Assembly (NCBI GenBank): GCA_946401725.1
Contig: CAMIVE010000009.1
Location: forward strand, 1 to 58,008
From: an uncultured Bacteroidales bacterium
GTDB lineage: Bacteria > Bacteroidota > Bacteroidia > Bacteroidales > P3
Reading direction: 5' to 3'
Length of the DNA stretch: 58,008 nucleotides
Shown: positions 1 through 8,906 of the stretch, in pieces
Layout of the letters: each line of letters begins with the position of its first letter
Numbering within the stretch: position 1 is the stretch's first letter
Position numbers and translations under genes: made by a program
The notes under the pieces: generated by a model
Database searches by the model: none
Told to the model about the DNA's origin: nothing
The model's input: only the letters and a program-made list of their open reading frames with translations

Positions 1-706
1 GTTGGTCAAGACACGTCTTCACGGATTCGGATTCGAACATCATTCACAACCCAAAGCCATCAGCATCAGTCAGCCCACAGAGTTGGGAACGCTATACACC
101 TGTGAGGAAATCAAGGCGCTGGCCGATTTGGCTCACAGCAATAACATGTACCTGCATGTCGATGGTGCGCGATTGGCCAATGCCGCCGTGGCCCTTGGTC
201 GTTCGTTTAAAGAAATGACCACAGACCAGGGCGTTGATGCATTGAGTTTTGGAGGTACCAAGAATGGTTTGCTGATGGGGGAGAGTTGTGTGTTGCTTAA
301 CCCCTGTTTGCAGAAATGCTATTCAAGTGGAGCAGACTCGCAAACAGATGAGATGCGCTACCGTCGCAAACAGATGACTCAGTTGGGAAGCAAGATGCGC
401 TTTATGTCCGCTCAGATGGAATGCTATCTGGAGAGTGGCATGTGGCGGAGAAATGCCGAACACAGCAACCGCATGGCGCAGCTGCTGAAGGCAGAGGTGG
501 AGAAAGTGGGAGGAGTGAAGATTATGTATCCGGTGCAGGTCAATAGTGTTTTTGTACAGTTGCCACGTGAGGTGTGGACGGCACTTCAGCAAGAGTATTT
601 TTTCTATGACTGGGATGAAGCGGAGAATGTTGTCCGCTGGATGTGTTCCTTCGACACCACCGAAGAGGATATCAACGGATTTGTTGCGGCGCTAAAAAAA
701 TTATAA
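1..706 (+). CDS. ltaE: Low-specificity L-threonine aldolase, 3' part
   Basis: This is a PLP-dependent beta-eliminating lyase that cleaves threonine or allo-threonine to glycine and acetaldehyde in the cytosol. The reading frame runs in from the left edge, so roughly the first 100 residues of a family of about 340 are missing. The segment HVDGARLANA carries the Asp that contacts the PLP ring. SFGGTKNG carries the Schiff-base Lys. The C-terminal small domain is complete and ends at TAA 704-706. The gene converges on the leftward gene at 792. The family call is firm; substrate preference between threonine isomers cannot be read from the sequence. Confidence 0.88.
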   Translation, partial: LVKTRLHGFGFEHHSQPKAISISQPTELGTLYTCEEIKALADLAHSNNMYLHVDGARLANAAVALGRSFKEMTTDQGVDALSFGGTKNGLLMGESCVLLNPCLQKCYSSGADSQTDEMRYRRKQMTQLGSKMRFMSAQMECYLESGMWRRNAEHSNRMAQLLKAEVEKVGGVKIMYPVQVNSVFVQLPREVWTALQQEYFFYDWDEAENVVRWMCSFDTTEEDINGFVAALKKL

Positions 707-757
707 TACACAGTGGAATCATCCATTGAAAAAAGTCGATAAACCTGTTCAAATTGT

Positions 758-778
758 TGTTTTTTTTGAAAAAAAACA
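758..778. repeat. AT-only inverted repeat between convergent genes
   Basis: TGTTTTTTTT, a single G, then AAAAAAAACA form a near-perfect palindrome in the 85-bp gap between the convergent ltaE and 792-2150 genes. It has a U tract in both directions and could help end transcription. An A/T-only stem with almost no loop is weak, so the role is a guess. Confidence 0.3.
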
Positions 779-791
779 TGCGTTTTTCCTG

Positions 792-2150
792 TCACTTAAC
801 TAATAATTTTATTAGCAAAATAACAGCCAGGGACATCAGCGCCGACATTATCAATGCCTTGATGATTGCTTTTTCTATCCGTTTCTCATCAGACTTCGAA
901 AGCACTTGGGTGTGTTGCAATTCAAAGCGATTCAACTTCTCTGCCAAAGAGATATAGTCACACTTGTCGTTTTCGTGCACTACCGTTTGGTCTACAACAT
1001 AACCCAAAAAGTCCTTACCAGTTTTCTTTACAGGGGCCTTGCAGTTCCAATGCTTATCAAATGAGAAAATCATGCATTCCCCAGGGTCTGTTTCCGGAAG
1101 TCCATGCATTCCACCATAAGTATCCAAAGCTTTGACAAAGTCGTTCCAGATATAATTAAGGGTATATTTGCGTTCTGTAATCTTACCATCGTTCCACGCG
1201 GCCAGACGATAATTTTGAGGCGGGGTAGCGACAAAGACCTTGTCATGGGGGATATGAAATCGTTGTATCTTAGCCATTTCGGTCTTTAGACTCACTGTTT
1301 TTCCTTCAAAAATCACCACTGCACGACACTCCATGAGCAGAGTATTAATTGCACTCTCCCATTCTTCATCCGTCGACTGAATCTTGATGCTGCCTCCCGT
1401 TGGCAAAAAATCATCTGGGTCACTCAATGAAACAATAGGTTGACTATTCAAAGCAAAGGTAGAACATATATACTCATCAAAAGTCATACCCTTTCGTTGA
1501 GGTTTGTCCAAAACAAACGAGCGAAGAAAAACAATAGGTGCATGACGAGTCTTCAGTGCTCCAAGAGTGCGTTCAGATGCATTTTTTATTGATTCATAAC
1601 GATTCAACGATGTATACACCGACGATGCAATCCATGCAGTTGAAGCCACTACAGCCACGGTTGCTAGGATTGATTCCGACTCTTCGCCGTACCACATGCC
1701 GTACACGAAACGCTTTAGCCAATACTCGACAGCGACACAGACAACAACAAATGCGGCCATTGACAAACCCATCTTATGGTAGTCGACCGTATTGATTGTC
1801 TTACGCAGATGACGGTTGTCAATTTTTGGGAGGAACACATGTAGTGAGACGAGAACAATCGTATAAAGGAGTATCACACGACCCAAATGAGCAATGCCAA
1901 AATCGCTATCCGTCCAATAGTCGTTGTAAAACCATACATAAATGACAATAGACAACGCAATGTCCAATAAAGCATAGACGAAGGCTATGGCCAATCCATA
2001 AGAAGGATTATATATCCCCTTTTCTCTAAAGACAGACATATAGGCCTGTGCCTTGTTTAAGGGTCCACCGGTACGCGAAAAAAAGAACCATAATCCTATC
2101 AGACCCGACAAACATAGGGCCCAATCAATAAGATGATAGAACTCATCCAT
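792..2150 (-). CDS. Unknown multi-pass membrane protein with a cytosolic LRSF-type domain
   Basis: The product is a 452-residue protein of unknown function. Hydrophobic segments lie near residues 8-25, 50-75, 85-105, 125-145 and 160-180, and a last one at the C-terminal end. Between them, residues about 200-330 form a soluble domain opening with APIVFLRSF, followed by a region containing ECRAVVIFEG. This pattern resembles, from memory, a TIR-like or nucleotide-binding domain seen in uncharacterised bacterial membrane proteins with an 'LRSF' strand, but I cannot prove the fold. The start lies 3 bp after the stop of the upstream small gene, so these are co-transcribed. No enzymatic role is assigned. 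Confidence 0.6.
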   Translation of the reverse strand: MDEFYHLIDWALCLSGLIGLWFFFSRTGGPLNKAQAYMSVFREKGIYNPSYGLAIAFVYALLDIALSIVIYVWFYNDYWTDSDFGIAHLGRVILLYTIVLVSLHVFLPKIDNRHLRKTINTVDYHKMGLSMAAFVVVCVAVEYWLKRFVYGMWYGEESESILATVAVVASTAWIASSVYTSLNRYESIKNASERTLGALKTRHAPIVFLRSFVLDKPQRKGMTFDEYICSTFALNSQPIVSLSDPDDFLPTGGSIKIQSTDEEWESAINTLLMECRAVVIFEGKTVSLKTEMAKIQRFHIPHDKVFVATPPQNYRLAAWNDGKITERKYTLNYIWNDFVKALDTYGGMHGLPETDPGECMIFSFDKHWNCKAPVKKTGKDFLGYVVDQTVVHENDKCDYISLAEKLNRFELQHTQVLSKSDEKRIEKAIIKALIMSALMSLAVILLIKLLVK

Positions 2151-2153
2151 CGC

Positions 2154-2375
2154 TTACAACAGTAAAGAAGACGATAAAACCATCGCGAAAAACAGAACAA
2201 TAAAAACAGGAATGCCCCATAGCATCTGTTTCTTTACCTTCTTGACGCCATCGGTATCGTCCAATTTTTTTCTATGCCTCAATCTACCCAACTGCGTGAA
2301 ATAGTAGATGAGAACCAAAATAAAAAAAAGCGAGCCAAGAGATTCTTCAATGGTTTGAAAGTCAGTAGGTGTCAT
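2154..2375 (-). CDS. Small two-helix membrane protein, unknown
   Basis: A 73-residue protein with two predicted membrane helices, at residues about 14-28 and 52-72. They are separated by a strongly basic and acidic loop (RLRHRKKLDDTDGVKKVKK). It sits 13 bp downstream of a lipoprotein gene and 3 bp upstream of the 452-residue membrane protein, so the three form a compact operon. The spacing and the clean hydrophobic pattern argue that it is a real gene. I recognise no family. Confidence 0.55.
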   Translation of the reverse strand: MTPTDFQTIEESLGSLFFILVLIYYFTQLGRLRHRKKLDDTDGVKKVKKQMLWGIPVFIVLFFAMVLSSSLLL

Positions 2376-2388
2376 GGTGTATTATTAA

Positions 2389-3159
2389 TTATAACTCATT
2401 ATATTCAATAACCACTTTACATACTTTGCCGGATTGGCTGCCAGTATAGTTGCAACAAACGCCGACCCGTGCATCGCGAAGCATCTTAGCTTCGTAACGT
2501 CCAACGGAATTGGATTCATCGTGATAGTATTCAAGTTGCATATCCTTCAAGATATCAGCATTATCACGTATTTCTTTTATAGTGTACTCTTTTTCGGAAA
2601 ATTTGATGGTATACACCACATAATCTCCTGAAATTTCCACATTGGTCACCGTCATGCCTTCGTCCCATTCATAGGGGCATTGAAGTTTGGCATTCTCCAC
2701 CTGAGCCTTGACTTTTTCCATGGGATCCTGGTTGTCGTTTTGACTCATTTGAGTAATTTCCTTTTTGCTTATTGGAATACGATACTCACGGCCCGACTTC
2801 TTTTCAGTATACACCATGTTAAGGCTGGCATTGGCAGCAGCGAGTTTATCGATTAGGACCTTAGTATCATTAGAATTACTTAATGTAATGATTATATTTC
2901 GTTTAAATGCTTCTTTGTTGGCCTCTAAAGCATTGAAGTCAATTATGCCATCACAAACAGAAGCATTAATAGTCAGAACACCGTCGTAATATACATAACT
3001 GGTGATTTCGCCAATATCACCCATGGATTGGGGACATTTTGAATTAAGGTTTGTAACAATACTTTCTAATTCGGCTTTGGCATTTCCACAGGATACACAT
3101 GTTATAAAGATAAAACTAATTAACATGGAAATCAATAGAATAAACTTGTTTTTTCTCAT
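2389..3159 (-). CDS. Putative lipoprotein, unknown
   Basis: A 256-residue protein with a signal sequence ending in a lipobox-like CVSC, where Cys24 is the likely lipidated residue. The mature part looks like two related segments: residues about 30-130 and 140-256 each contain a short strand-rich pattern around 'YxYYDGVLTI' and 'GDYVVYTIKF', so a duplicated small alpha/beta domain is possible. It is the first gene of the leftward three-gene cluster, and a TAACTTTG box lies 26 bp upstream. No function is recognised. Confidence 0.6.
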   Translation of the reverse strand: MRKNKFILLISMLISFIFITCVSCGNAKAELESIVTNLNSKCPQSMGDIGEITSYVYYDGVLTINASVCDGIIDFNALEANKEAFKRNIIITLSNSNDTKVLIDKLAAANASLNMVYTEKKSGREYRIPISKKEITQMSQNDNQDPMEKVKAQVENAKLQCPYEWDEGMTVTNVEISGDYVVYTIKFSEKEYTIKEIRDNADILKDMQLEYYHDESNSVGRYEAKMLRDARVGVCCNYTGSQSGKVCKVVIEYNEL

Positions 3160-3492
3160 AATGTGATTTATTTATATAGGATTGCAAAGTTATAAAAAAA
3201 AATTAAAGTAATAAGAAACTGTTTTGATTTTGTTAATGAGATTTATTGGGCATAGAATCGAGGGATTTTTTTGCGGCTTTGAGGGAGCAATGGGGTTCCA
3301 TTGTGACCGAAAGGCTGTGAAAAAAACACCGATTATATGGCATAAGAAATACATTCGATAAATTCAAAACAGTTTCTAAATATCCATTTAAAATGTAGTC
3401 TGTGATAAGTAAATATAATAATAAAGTATACTTTAGATCGGATTTACTCGATGGGGTTGACGCTGTCTGTTTTTTTGGGGGGGAGGCACGAC
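3160..3492. other. Gene-free interval
   Basis: This AT-rich stretch between two leftward genes holds the promoter box of the lipoprotein gene at its left end. A run of G residues at about 3477-3483 lies just downstream of the hydrolase stop. I see no coding frame, RNA gene or convincing hairpin in it. Confidence 0.5.
3185..3192 (-). promoter_or_regulatory. Bacteroidota -7 box (TAACTTTG)
   Basis: On the minus strand this reads TAACTTTG, matching TAnnTTTG, 26 bp before the lipoprotein start. I see no good TTTG box at the expected distance, so only half of the promoter is supported. Confidence 0.4.
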
Positions 3493-4419
3493 TTATTTAA
3501 TTTGGCTTTTTAATGCACGAAGGGCGATATTGTGCCGGAGATGTTCGCTAAAGAGTGAGATCTCCAGTCGGTGGTAGTTGCCTTCGCATCCTATGATTGG
3601 CAGCATGTAATCGTCACGACGGTAGCCGTCGATGAGTAGGAGCAGGCTTCCTGTGTCAAGGGAAACGGTAAGTGTATCGCCATAACGTGGGTCGACGAAA
3701 AAGGCGGGAGAGGCATCGGTCCTCCAGTTCACGGGATTGATGGACATGCGGTTACCGTGACTGAGTAGTGGTAGTGCACAGCTGTTGTCGCGCACCGAGT
3801 TGTAGCAAATCATAACCCCTTGGTCTATGCTGTCTTTTGCAGGTCGGATGTGTGAGGAGGCTGCCATGTCGGCGTCGGTCACTTTATAGCCGATGACGTA
3901 TGCGGCCACCATGCGACTGTAGGTCTTGTCGTCCATCGTCTTTACAAGGTCGACAACGGCCATGGCACCTTGGCTGAATCCCGCCAGGATAAAGGGTCTG
4001 CCCCCGTTGTAATGTTTTAAGTAGTACTTGAATGCCTTGCGTACATCACCGTATGCCAACGGCATCCGAGCTTCGACCAGACTGTCGGAGGTGAAAGTCT
4101 CCATGGTGCATTGCCGGTAGTAGGGAGAATAGTAGTTGAGATTGCCGGCAAGCAGATTGTCCACGCCGACCATCTCGCCATTCATGAACATCCTCAAACT
4201 GTCGTCGCGCGTGTCGGCGTGATGGAAGCAGATACCGTCCCTGCTGTAGTCGCCTGTCTCGGTGGAGATGACATAGAACACATCCACTGCCGCTCCACGG
4301 TCGACGATATACCATTGCGTCGTGTCTTTATAGTCGGGTGCTTTCGGAACAATATCGACCTTCGATCTGCATCCGACAAGGGCTATTAAAATACAAGTGA
4401 TTATGACTGTCTTTTTCAT
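3493..4419 (-). CDS. DUF3089-type alpha/beta-hydrolase lipoprotein
   Basis: A 308-residue protein of the alpha/beta-hydrolase fold, resembling the DUF3089 family. The signal peptide ends in a lipobox LVGC (Cys17), so it should be anchored in the cell envelope. The nucleophile elbow is GFSQG with Ser149, following the strand RPFILA. The frame stays open upstream into the kinase gene, but that extension is Ser/Pro/Arg-rich shadow sequence. I chose the ATG at 4417-4419 because it gives a clean lipoprotein signal 19 bp after the kinase stop. It is probably the last gene of a leftward operon. The natural substrate is unknown; an esterase or lipase role is inferred from the fold. Confidence 0.72.
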   Translation of the reverse strand: MKKTVIITCILIALVGCRSKVDIVPKAPDYKDTTQWYIVDRGAAVDVFYVISTETGDYSRDGICFHHADTRDDSLRMFMNGEMVGVDNLLAGNLNYYSPYYRQCTMETFTSDSLVEARMPLAYGDVRKAFKYYLKHYNGGRPFILAGFSQGAMAVVDLVKTMDDKTYSRMVAAYVIGYKVTDADMAASSHIRPAKDSIDQGVMICYNSVRDNSCALPLLSHGNRMSINPVNWRTDASPAFFVDPRYGDTLTVSLDTGSLLLLIDGYRRDDYMLPIIGCEGNYHRLEISLFSEHLRHNIALRALKSQIK

Positions 4420-4438
4420 TGCTGGATGTAAAGGAAGA

Positions 4439-5983
4439 TTACTTTTTCTCCTGGCTTTTGCGGATGGTGACGCGGAAGACGGAGCCCTGTCCAGGAATGG
4501 AGTATTTGAGGAATATCTTGCCTTTATGGTACTCTTTGATGATGCGTCGAGCCAGCGAGAGTCCGAGACCCCAACCGCGCTGTTTGGTGGAGAAGCCCGA
4601 TTCGAAGATGTATTTCTGCTGCGAAGGAGCAATACCTTTCCCGGTGTCGCAGAGGTCGATATGGATGTAGCCCCCTTCAACCGAGAGGATGGTGGAGAAG
4701 GTGCCTTTGCCCTCCATGGCGTCGATGGCGTTTTTGCAGATGTTCTCGATGACCCACTCGAAGAGGTAGCGGTTGATGGGAGCGACGACAGGATGGTCGG
4801 GCAGGGTGGTGACAAAGTTGACCTTGCGGGGGCTGCGTTTCTCCATATAGCTGATGGTGTGACGGATAACGTCGCACACATCCTCGTCTTTCAACTCCGG
4901 TACGCTGCCGATTTTAGAGAAACGTCGGGCGATAGTGTCGAGACGGTCGATGTCCTTGCGGATTTCGGAGAGATAAGGTTCTTCGAGCGTTTTGCCTTCC
5001 AGATAGTCGGCCCAACCGGTGAGCGACGAGATGGGGGTGCCCAGCTGATGGGCGGTCTCTTTGGCCATACCGACCCAAACGCGATTTTCCTCGTTGCTGC
5101 GCGCGGTGCGGAAGAGGTTATAGGAAACCAGGATGAGGATCATGCCGAGGAAGAGGTAGATGAGCGGGATGAAGCGTAGCAGCCGTAGCAAGGGAGTGCT
5201 CTCGTAGAAGACATAAGCCATACGATGGTTGGCTAGCTGGAGTTGGATGGGCTCGTTCTCGCCTCGCATCGCCTGCAATTTCTTGACTAGTTTGTCGGGG
5301 GTGTCGAACGCTGCGGGGTTGATGTTACCATAGCTGATGACGTTGCGCTGGGTACTGTCGACGATGATGACTGGCACAAAGACGCTGTTGTTGGTCACTT
5401 CAGAGAGAAACGACTCGCTGAGATTGTCGAGCGCCGCGTGCATGTCAGTGTAGATCTGAGATTCCTTGTAGAGCAGGGTGAGCGGAATTCCCCAGATGTT
5501 GTAGTGGAAGGGCGGGTTGTTGCTGAAGAGGGAAAGCAGCTCGGGAGTTACCTTGGTGCCTATCATCATGCCGTCCTCGCGTGGGGTGGGGCGGATGTTG
5601 CCGCAAGAGGTGATGAGGGAGTCTTGGTCGATGATCATGAAGGGCGTCTTGCTGCTGTCGACGATATAGGAGACGTAGGAGAGATAGAATTCTGCATCAG
5701 TACCCAAATCCTTGTTATTGAATGATTCAAGTACATCTATATAAAGTTTTACTTTACGTCGCTCGTCGAGATCCACCTCGTTGAAAAATGTCTCGGTAGA
5801 GGACATCAGTTCTGCTTTCTGGCTGATGGCGTTGGCCCAGAGGCGCACTTTAGCCTGTTCGGAATGGCGGATTTGCTGGGCGAAGTTGTAGATGAGCCAG
5901 AGGGCGGCGAATCCCAGGAGGATGGTGAAACCCAGGATAACCCATTTGCCCTTGCGTGGTTTTTGAAAATTGTTATTCTTCAT
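4439..5983 (-). CDS. Membrane sensor histidine kinase, orphan
   Basis: A 514-residue two-component sensor. One membrane helix at about residues 15-35 and a second at about 270-290 bracket an extracytoplasmic sensor region of about 230 residues. The cytosolic part has an H-box KETAHQLGTPISS with the phosphorylated His312. It is followed by an N-box ENICKNAIDAM, a G1 box DTGKGI and a G2 box GWGLGLSLA, so the catalytic ATPase domain is complete. No response regulator lies next to it in the window, so its partner is elsewhere. It sits 47 bp downstream of a LolC/E-type permease gene and 19 bp upstream of a lipoprotein hydrolase, which suggests an envelope-related signal. Confidence 0.88.
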   Translation of the reverse strand: MKNNNFQKPRKGKWVILGFTILLGFAALWLIYNFAQQIRHSEQAKVRLWANAISQKAELMSSTETFFNEVDLDERRKVKLYIDVLESFNNKDLGTDAEFYLSYVSYIVDSSKTPFMIIDQDSLITSCGNIRPTPREDGMMIGTKVTPELLSLFSNNPPFHYNIWGIPLTLLYKESQIYTDMHAALDNLSESFLSEVTNNSVFVPVIIVDSTQRNVISYGNINPAAFDTPDKLVKKLQAMRGENEPIQLQLANHRMAYVFYESTPLLRLLRFIPLIYLFLGMILILVSYNLFRTARSNEENRVWVGMAKETAHQLGTPISSLTGWADYLEGKTLEEPYLSEIRKDIDRLDTIARRFSKIGSVPELKDEDVCDVIRHTISYMEKRSPRKVNFVTTLPDHPVVAPINRYLFEWVIENICKNAIDAMEGKGTFSTILSVEGGYIHIDLCDTGKGIAPSQQKYIFESGFSTKQRGWGLGLSLARRIIKEYHKGKIFLKYSIPGQGSVFRVTIRKSQEKK

Positions 5984-6030
5984 TTGAATCCTAAAAAAGA
6001 CTTAGAGGAGTTGTCTGTCGTCGAGGACCC

Positions 6031-7251
6031 TTATTCCACCCTGATGGTTTTGGCGGGGTGGATATGGGCGATGTAGGAGGAGGGGAGAAGGAGTGCGAGT
6101 AGGCAAAGCACCAATGTTGCGGCGCTGATGACAAGGAAATAGAGCGCATTGATGTCGACAGGCATGACGCTCATGGAGTAGCTTTCGGGGTCGAGTTGGA
6201 TGAGGTGGAAACGGTTTTGGAGCCAGCAGAGGAGGAATGCCAATACGTTGCCGATGACGATGCCGCGACCGACGATGACGACCGCTTTGCGGATGAAGAT
6301 GCGGCGGATGGAGGCGTTGGTGCTGCCGAGAGTTTTGAGGACACCGATCATGGAGGTTTTCTCGAAAATCATGATGAGGAGAGCCGAGATGACAGAAGCC
6401 GCGCAGACGACAGCCATAATGGCGAGAATAAGGATGATATTGGAGTTGAGGAGATCGAGCCAGGCGAACATGGAAGGTTGCTCTTCGCGGATGGAGGTAA
6501 CGGAGAGATCGGGACGGGTGACGGCCTTGACGTCGTCGAGTGCCTGATTGAGGTTTTCAAAATCGTCGAGCATCAGTTCGTAGCCTGCCACGAGGCTGTC
6601 GCCCCAGTTGTTGAGTTTTTGTACCTGTTTGATGTCGCCCAGAATATAATGTTCGTCGAACTCGCCGAGATCCGTGTTGTAGATGCCCACAATCTGGAAG
6701 GGCCGGGCGCGGTAGTTGTCGCCCACCCAGAAATAGGTGCGTGCCTTCATACCCGTATCGAGCGACAGCATGTCAGCCATACGCTTTGAAACGATGACCT
6801 CGAAGGAGGCTGCGCTGTCGTTGAGGCGGAACAGACGGCCTCGGATCAGATGCTGCGCAAAGAACGAGCTGTCAAAACGGCTATCGACCCCTTTGAAGAC
6901 GATGCCTTGAATCTGGTCGTCGGTTTTAAGCATGCCCCCCTTGTAGGCGAAAGCCTGTACCTGCTTGACTCCTGGCAGGAAGGCAATGGTGCGCACCTCG
7001 TCGGGCGATACAGTGGCGGGGATTTCGTCGAAATCGTTCACCCAGCCGTAACTGCGGATGGTGATGTGCGAGCCAAAAGCCACCACCTTGTCGGTGATTT
7101 GCTGCTGGAATCCACGCAGGATACAGACAGCCATAATCATCACAACGACACCCAAAGCGATGGTATAGGTGGCTATGTTGACGAGCGGACGCGAGAAGGA
7201 AGATTTGTCGCGTTGGAGGAATCGGCTGGCTATGAGGCGTTCGAAGTTCAA
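6031..7251 (-). CDS. LolC/LolE-type ABC transporter permease
   Basis: A 406-residue FtsX-family permease of the kind that moves lipoproteins out of the inner membrane toward the outer membrane. It has one N-terminal helix (about residues 25-48), a large periplasmic MacB-like domain, then three C-terminal helices (about 270-290, 315-345 and 370-395). The opening NFERLIASRFLQRDKSSFSRP and the FEKTSMIGVLKTLGSTNASIRRIF segment before the third helix are typical of LolC/LolE. The ATPase partner (LolD) is not in the window. The first 4 bp overlap the stop of the upstream membrane protein, which implies translational coupling. Confidence 0.85.
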   Translation of the reverse strand: MNFERLIASRFLQRDKSSFSRPLVNIATYTIALGVVVMIMAVCILRGFQQQITDKVVAFGSHITIRSYGWVNDFDEIPATVSPDEVRTIAFLPGVKQVQAFAYKGGMLKTDDQIQGIVFKGVDSRFDSSFFAQHLIRGRLFRLNDSAASFEVIVSKRMADMLSLDTGMKARTYFWVGDNYRARPFQIVGIYNTDLGEFDEHYILGDIKQVQKLNNWGDSLVAGYELMLDDFENLNQALDDVKAVTRPDLSVTSIREEQPSMFAWLDLLNSNIILILAIMAVVCAASVISALLIMIFEKTSMIGVLKTLGSTNASIRRIFIRKAVVIVGRGIVIGNVLAFLLCWLQNRFHLIQLDPESYSMSVMPVDINALYFLVISAATLVLCLLALLLPSSYIAHIHPAKTIRVE

Positions 7252-7973
7252 TTTTTGACAGCTATGATTTTATGCCAGGAGGAAAGGAAAAGTATGGCAC
7301 CGGCGAGGAGTACGATAAGCTCGAGGATGCGCGTGGCGGTGGTACCATTAAGAATGGCGAAAGGTGCCAGGAAAGCGGCGCCGAGCAGCACGAAGGCTGT
7401 GATAATCATACGCAGGCTCCCTTTGCGGGCAGGATCGGGGCATCCGGTGGCGGTGGCAAGCATGAGGAAGCCCACAATGGTGGTCACTGCAGAGAGGATG
7501 ACGATGCTGTTGCCGATAAGAAGCGTTGAGAACGTGTGTTTGGTCTCGGGGTCAGTGAAGGGGAGATAGAAAATAAAGATGTGGAAGAGCGTTCCCATCA
7601 TGGCGAGCATGAAGCCCCATCGGATGACATCAAGCGCGCGGCTGCCGTCTTTGCCGAACATGGTGGCGAACTGGGTAAGTCCTTTCTGGTAGGTGTTGAT
7701 GGACCCCAAGGCGGTAAAGGAGAGGATAAGGAAAAAGACCAACAGTGTTCCCGGGCCGATGGTGCTGGGTATGCCCTCTTTGGGGAAGAAGAAGACAAGA
7801 ACAGCGCAAAGCAAGATGAGAATGCCGGTGAAGATAGCGCCGTTCCAGAGCGCATTGGTGGCGAGGGCCCATCCTTCGGGGTAGGGGCTATGGCGAGGAG
7901 GCGTATTGCCTTTGCCTGAGGTGTTGTCGGTTTCTTCGATGACCTCGGCGGTTTCGATGTTGTCAGTGGACAT
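7248..7973 (-). CDS. Conserved-looking six-helix membrane protein, unknown
   Basis: A 241-residue protein with a soluble acidic N-terminus of about 40 residues and about six membrane helices between residues 45 and 240. There are no obvious charged residues inside the helices and no family signature that I recognise. Its stop overlaps the start of the LolC/E-type permease by 4 bp, so the two are translated together; it could be an accessory of that permease, but this is inference from position only. Confidence 0.6.
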   Translation of the reverse strand: MSTDNIETAEVIEETDNTSGKGNTPPRHSPYPEGWALATNALWNGAIFTGILILLCAVLVFFFPKEGIPSTIGPGTLLVFFLILSFTALGSINTYQKGLTQFATMFGKDGSRALDVIRWGFMLAMMGTLFHIFIFYLPFTDPETKHTFSTLLIGNSIVILSAVTTIVGFLMLATATGCPDPARKGSLRMIITAFVLLGAAFLAPFAILNGTTATRILELIVLLAGAILFLSSWHKIIAVKN

Positions 7974-7995
7974 AGGGAATGGATTAAAAGGATTT

Positions 7996-8075
7996 AAAAG
8001 GTTAAAAGGTTCAAAAGGTTCTCGTACAAATGCAATTCATTCAAGCGAGAGTTCCTTTTCCAACCTTTTAACCTT
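7996..8075. repeat. Long imperfect inverted repeat after tpiA
   Basis: The left arm (7996-8024) is built from four spaced copies of AAAAGG-like units. It pairs with the right arm (8046-8075), which starts CGAGA and ends in AACCTTTTAACCTT. The outer 14 bp (7998-8011 with 8062-8075) are perfect, and the loop is about 21 nt. It lies 24 bp after the tpiA stop and 22 bp before the next leftward gene, so the transcript would fold here. It could be a terminator, an attenuator or an RNA-stability hairpin. Confidence 0.55.
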
Positions 8076-8098
8076 CTCAATAAACGGTTATACTTGTA

Positions 8099-8860
8099 TT
8101 AGAAAGCGAGGGCGATGTTGATAAAGTCCTCAGCCTGCAGTGCGGCACCGCCGATAAGTCCACCGTCGACATCTGGATTGGCAAAGAGTTCCTTGGCGTT
8201 GGAGGGCTTGCAGCTTCCGCCGTATAGGATGCTGGTTTCATCGGCGACCTCCTTGCCGTATTTCTCGGCGATAAGGCTGCGGATGAACGCATGGATTTCC
8301 TGAGCCTGTTCGGGAGTGGCGGTCTTGCCGGTGCCGATGGCCCATACCGGTTCGTAGGCGATGATGATTTGACCGAAAGCTTCGGCGTCGAGATGGAAAA
8401 GGCCGTCGGTGATTTGGCGTTTCACCACGTCGAACTGCTTGCCTGCTTCGCGTTCTTCAAGTACTTCGCCGCAGCAGACGATGGGACGGATGTCGTTTTT
8501 GAGCAGTTGGTCGACTTTCTTGGCAATGAGAGCATCGGTCTCGCCGTAGTAGGCGCGTCGTTCCGAGTGTCCGACGATGCAGTATTCGACCTCCATGGAG
8601 GCGAGCATGGCTGCGCTGACTTCGCCAGTATAGGCACCCTTGTCGTTGTCGTTGACATTCTGGGCGCCGACAGCGAAATAGGACTCGTTGCTGTAGTCGG
8701 TGCACATTTCAAGATAGGGGAAAGGAGGACACAGTATCACGCGGGTGTTCTCTCCCAGTTCTTTCTCTTCGAGGAGTTCGATGATGTTAGATACCAGTTC
8801 GTCGGCCTCGTCGAAGGTCTTATTCATTTTCCAGTTTCCAGCTACAATGTTTTTTCTCAT
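8099..8860 (-). CDS. tpiA: Triosephosphate isomerase
   Basis: This glycolytic enzyme interconverts dihydroxyacetone phosphate and glyceraldehyde 3-phosphate in the cytosol. At 253 residues it has the normal length. All catalytic elements are visible: GNWKMNK with Asn9 and Lys11, VGHSERR with His98, [11 protein letters not shown] with Glu170 and the mobile loop, and a phosphate-binding YGGSCKPSN. The start at 8860 gives the usual [11 protein letters not shown] beginning. It follows a TlpA-like gene by 46 bp on the same strand. The 3' side holds a long inverted repeat. Confidence 0.97.
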   Translation of the reverse strand: MRKNIVAGNWKMNKTFDEADELVSNIIELLEEKELGENTRVILCPPFPYLEMCTDYSNESYFAVGAQNVNDNDKGAYTGEVSAAMLASMEVEYCIVGHSERRAYYGETDALIAKKVDQLLKNDIRPIVCCGEVLEEREAGKQFDVVKRQITDGLFHLDAEAFGQIIIAYEPVWAIGTGKTATPEQAQEIHAFIRSLIAEKYGKEVADETSILYGGSCKPSNAKELFANPDVDGGLIGGAALQAEDFINIALAF

Positions 8861-8906
8861 GGTTGTGTATGTTTATGGGGTTGTTGATTCGTTGATATGT
8901 TGATGC

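Noticed and set aside
4420..4881. N-terminal extension of the DUF3089-type gene
   Set aside because: The open frame overlaps the kinase gene and is low-complexity Ser/Pro/Arg sequence. The ATG at 4419 gives a proper lipoprotein signal.
4397..5179. 260-codon plus-strand frame
   Set aside because: It lies antisense to the kinase gene with shadow composition and no recognisable domain.
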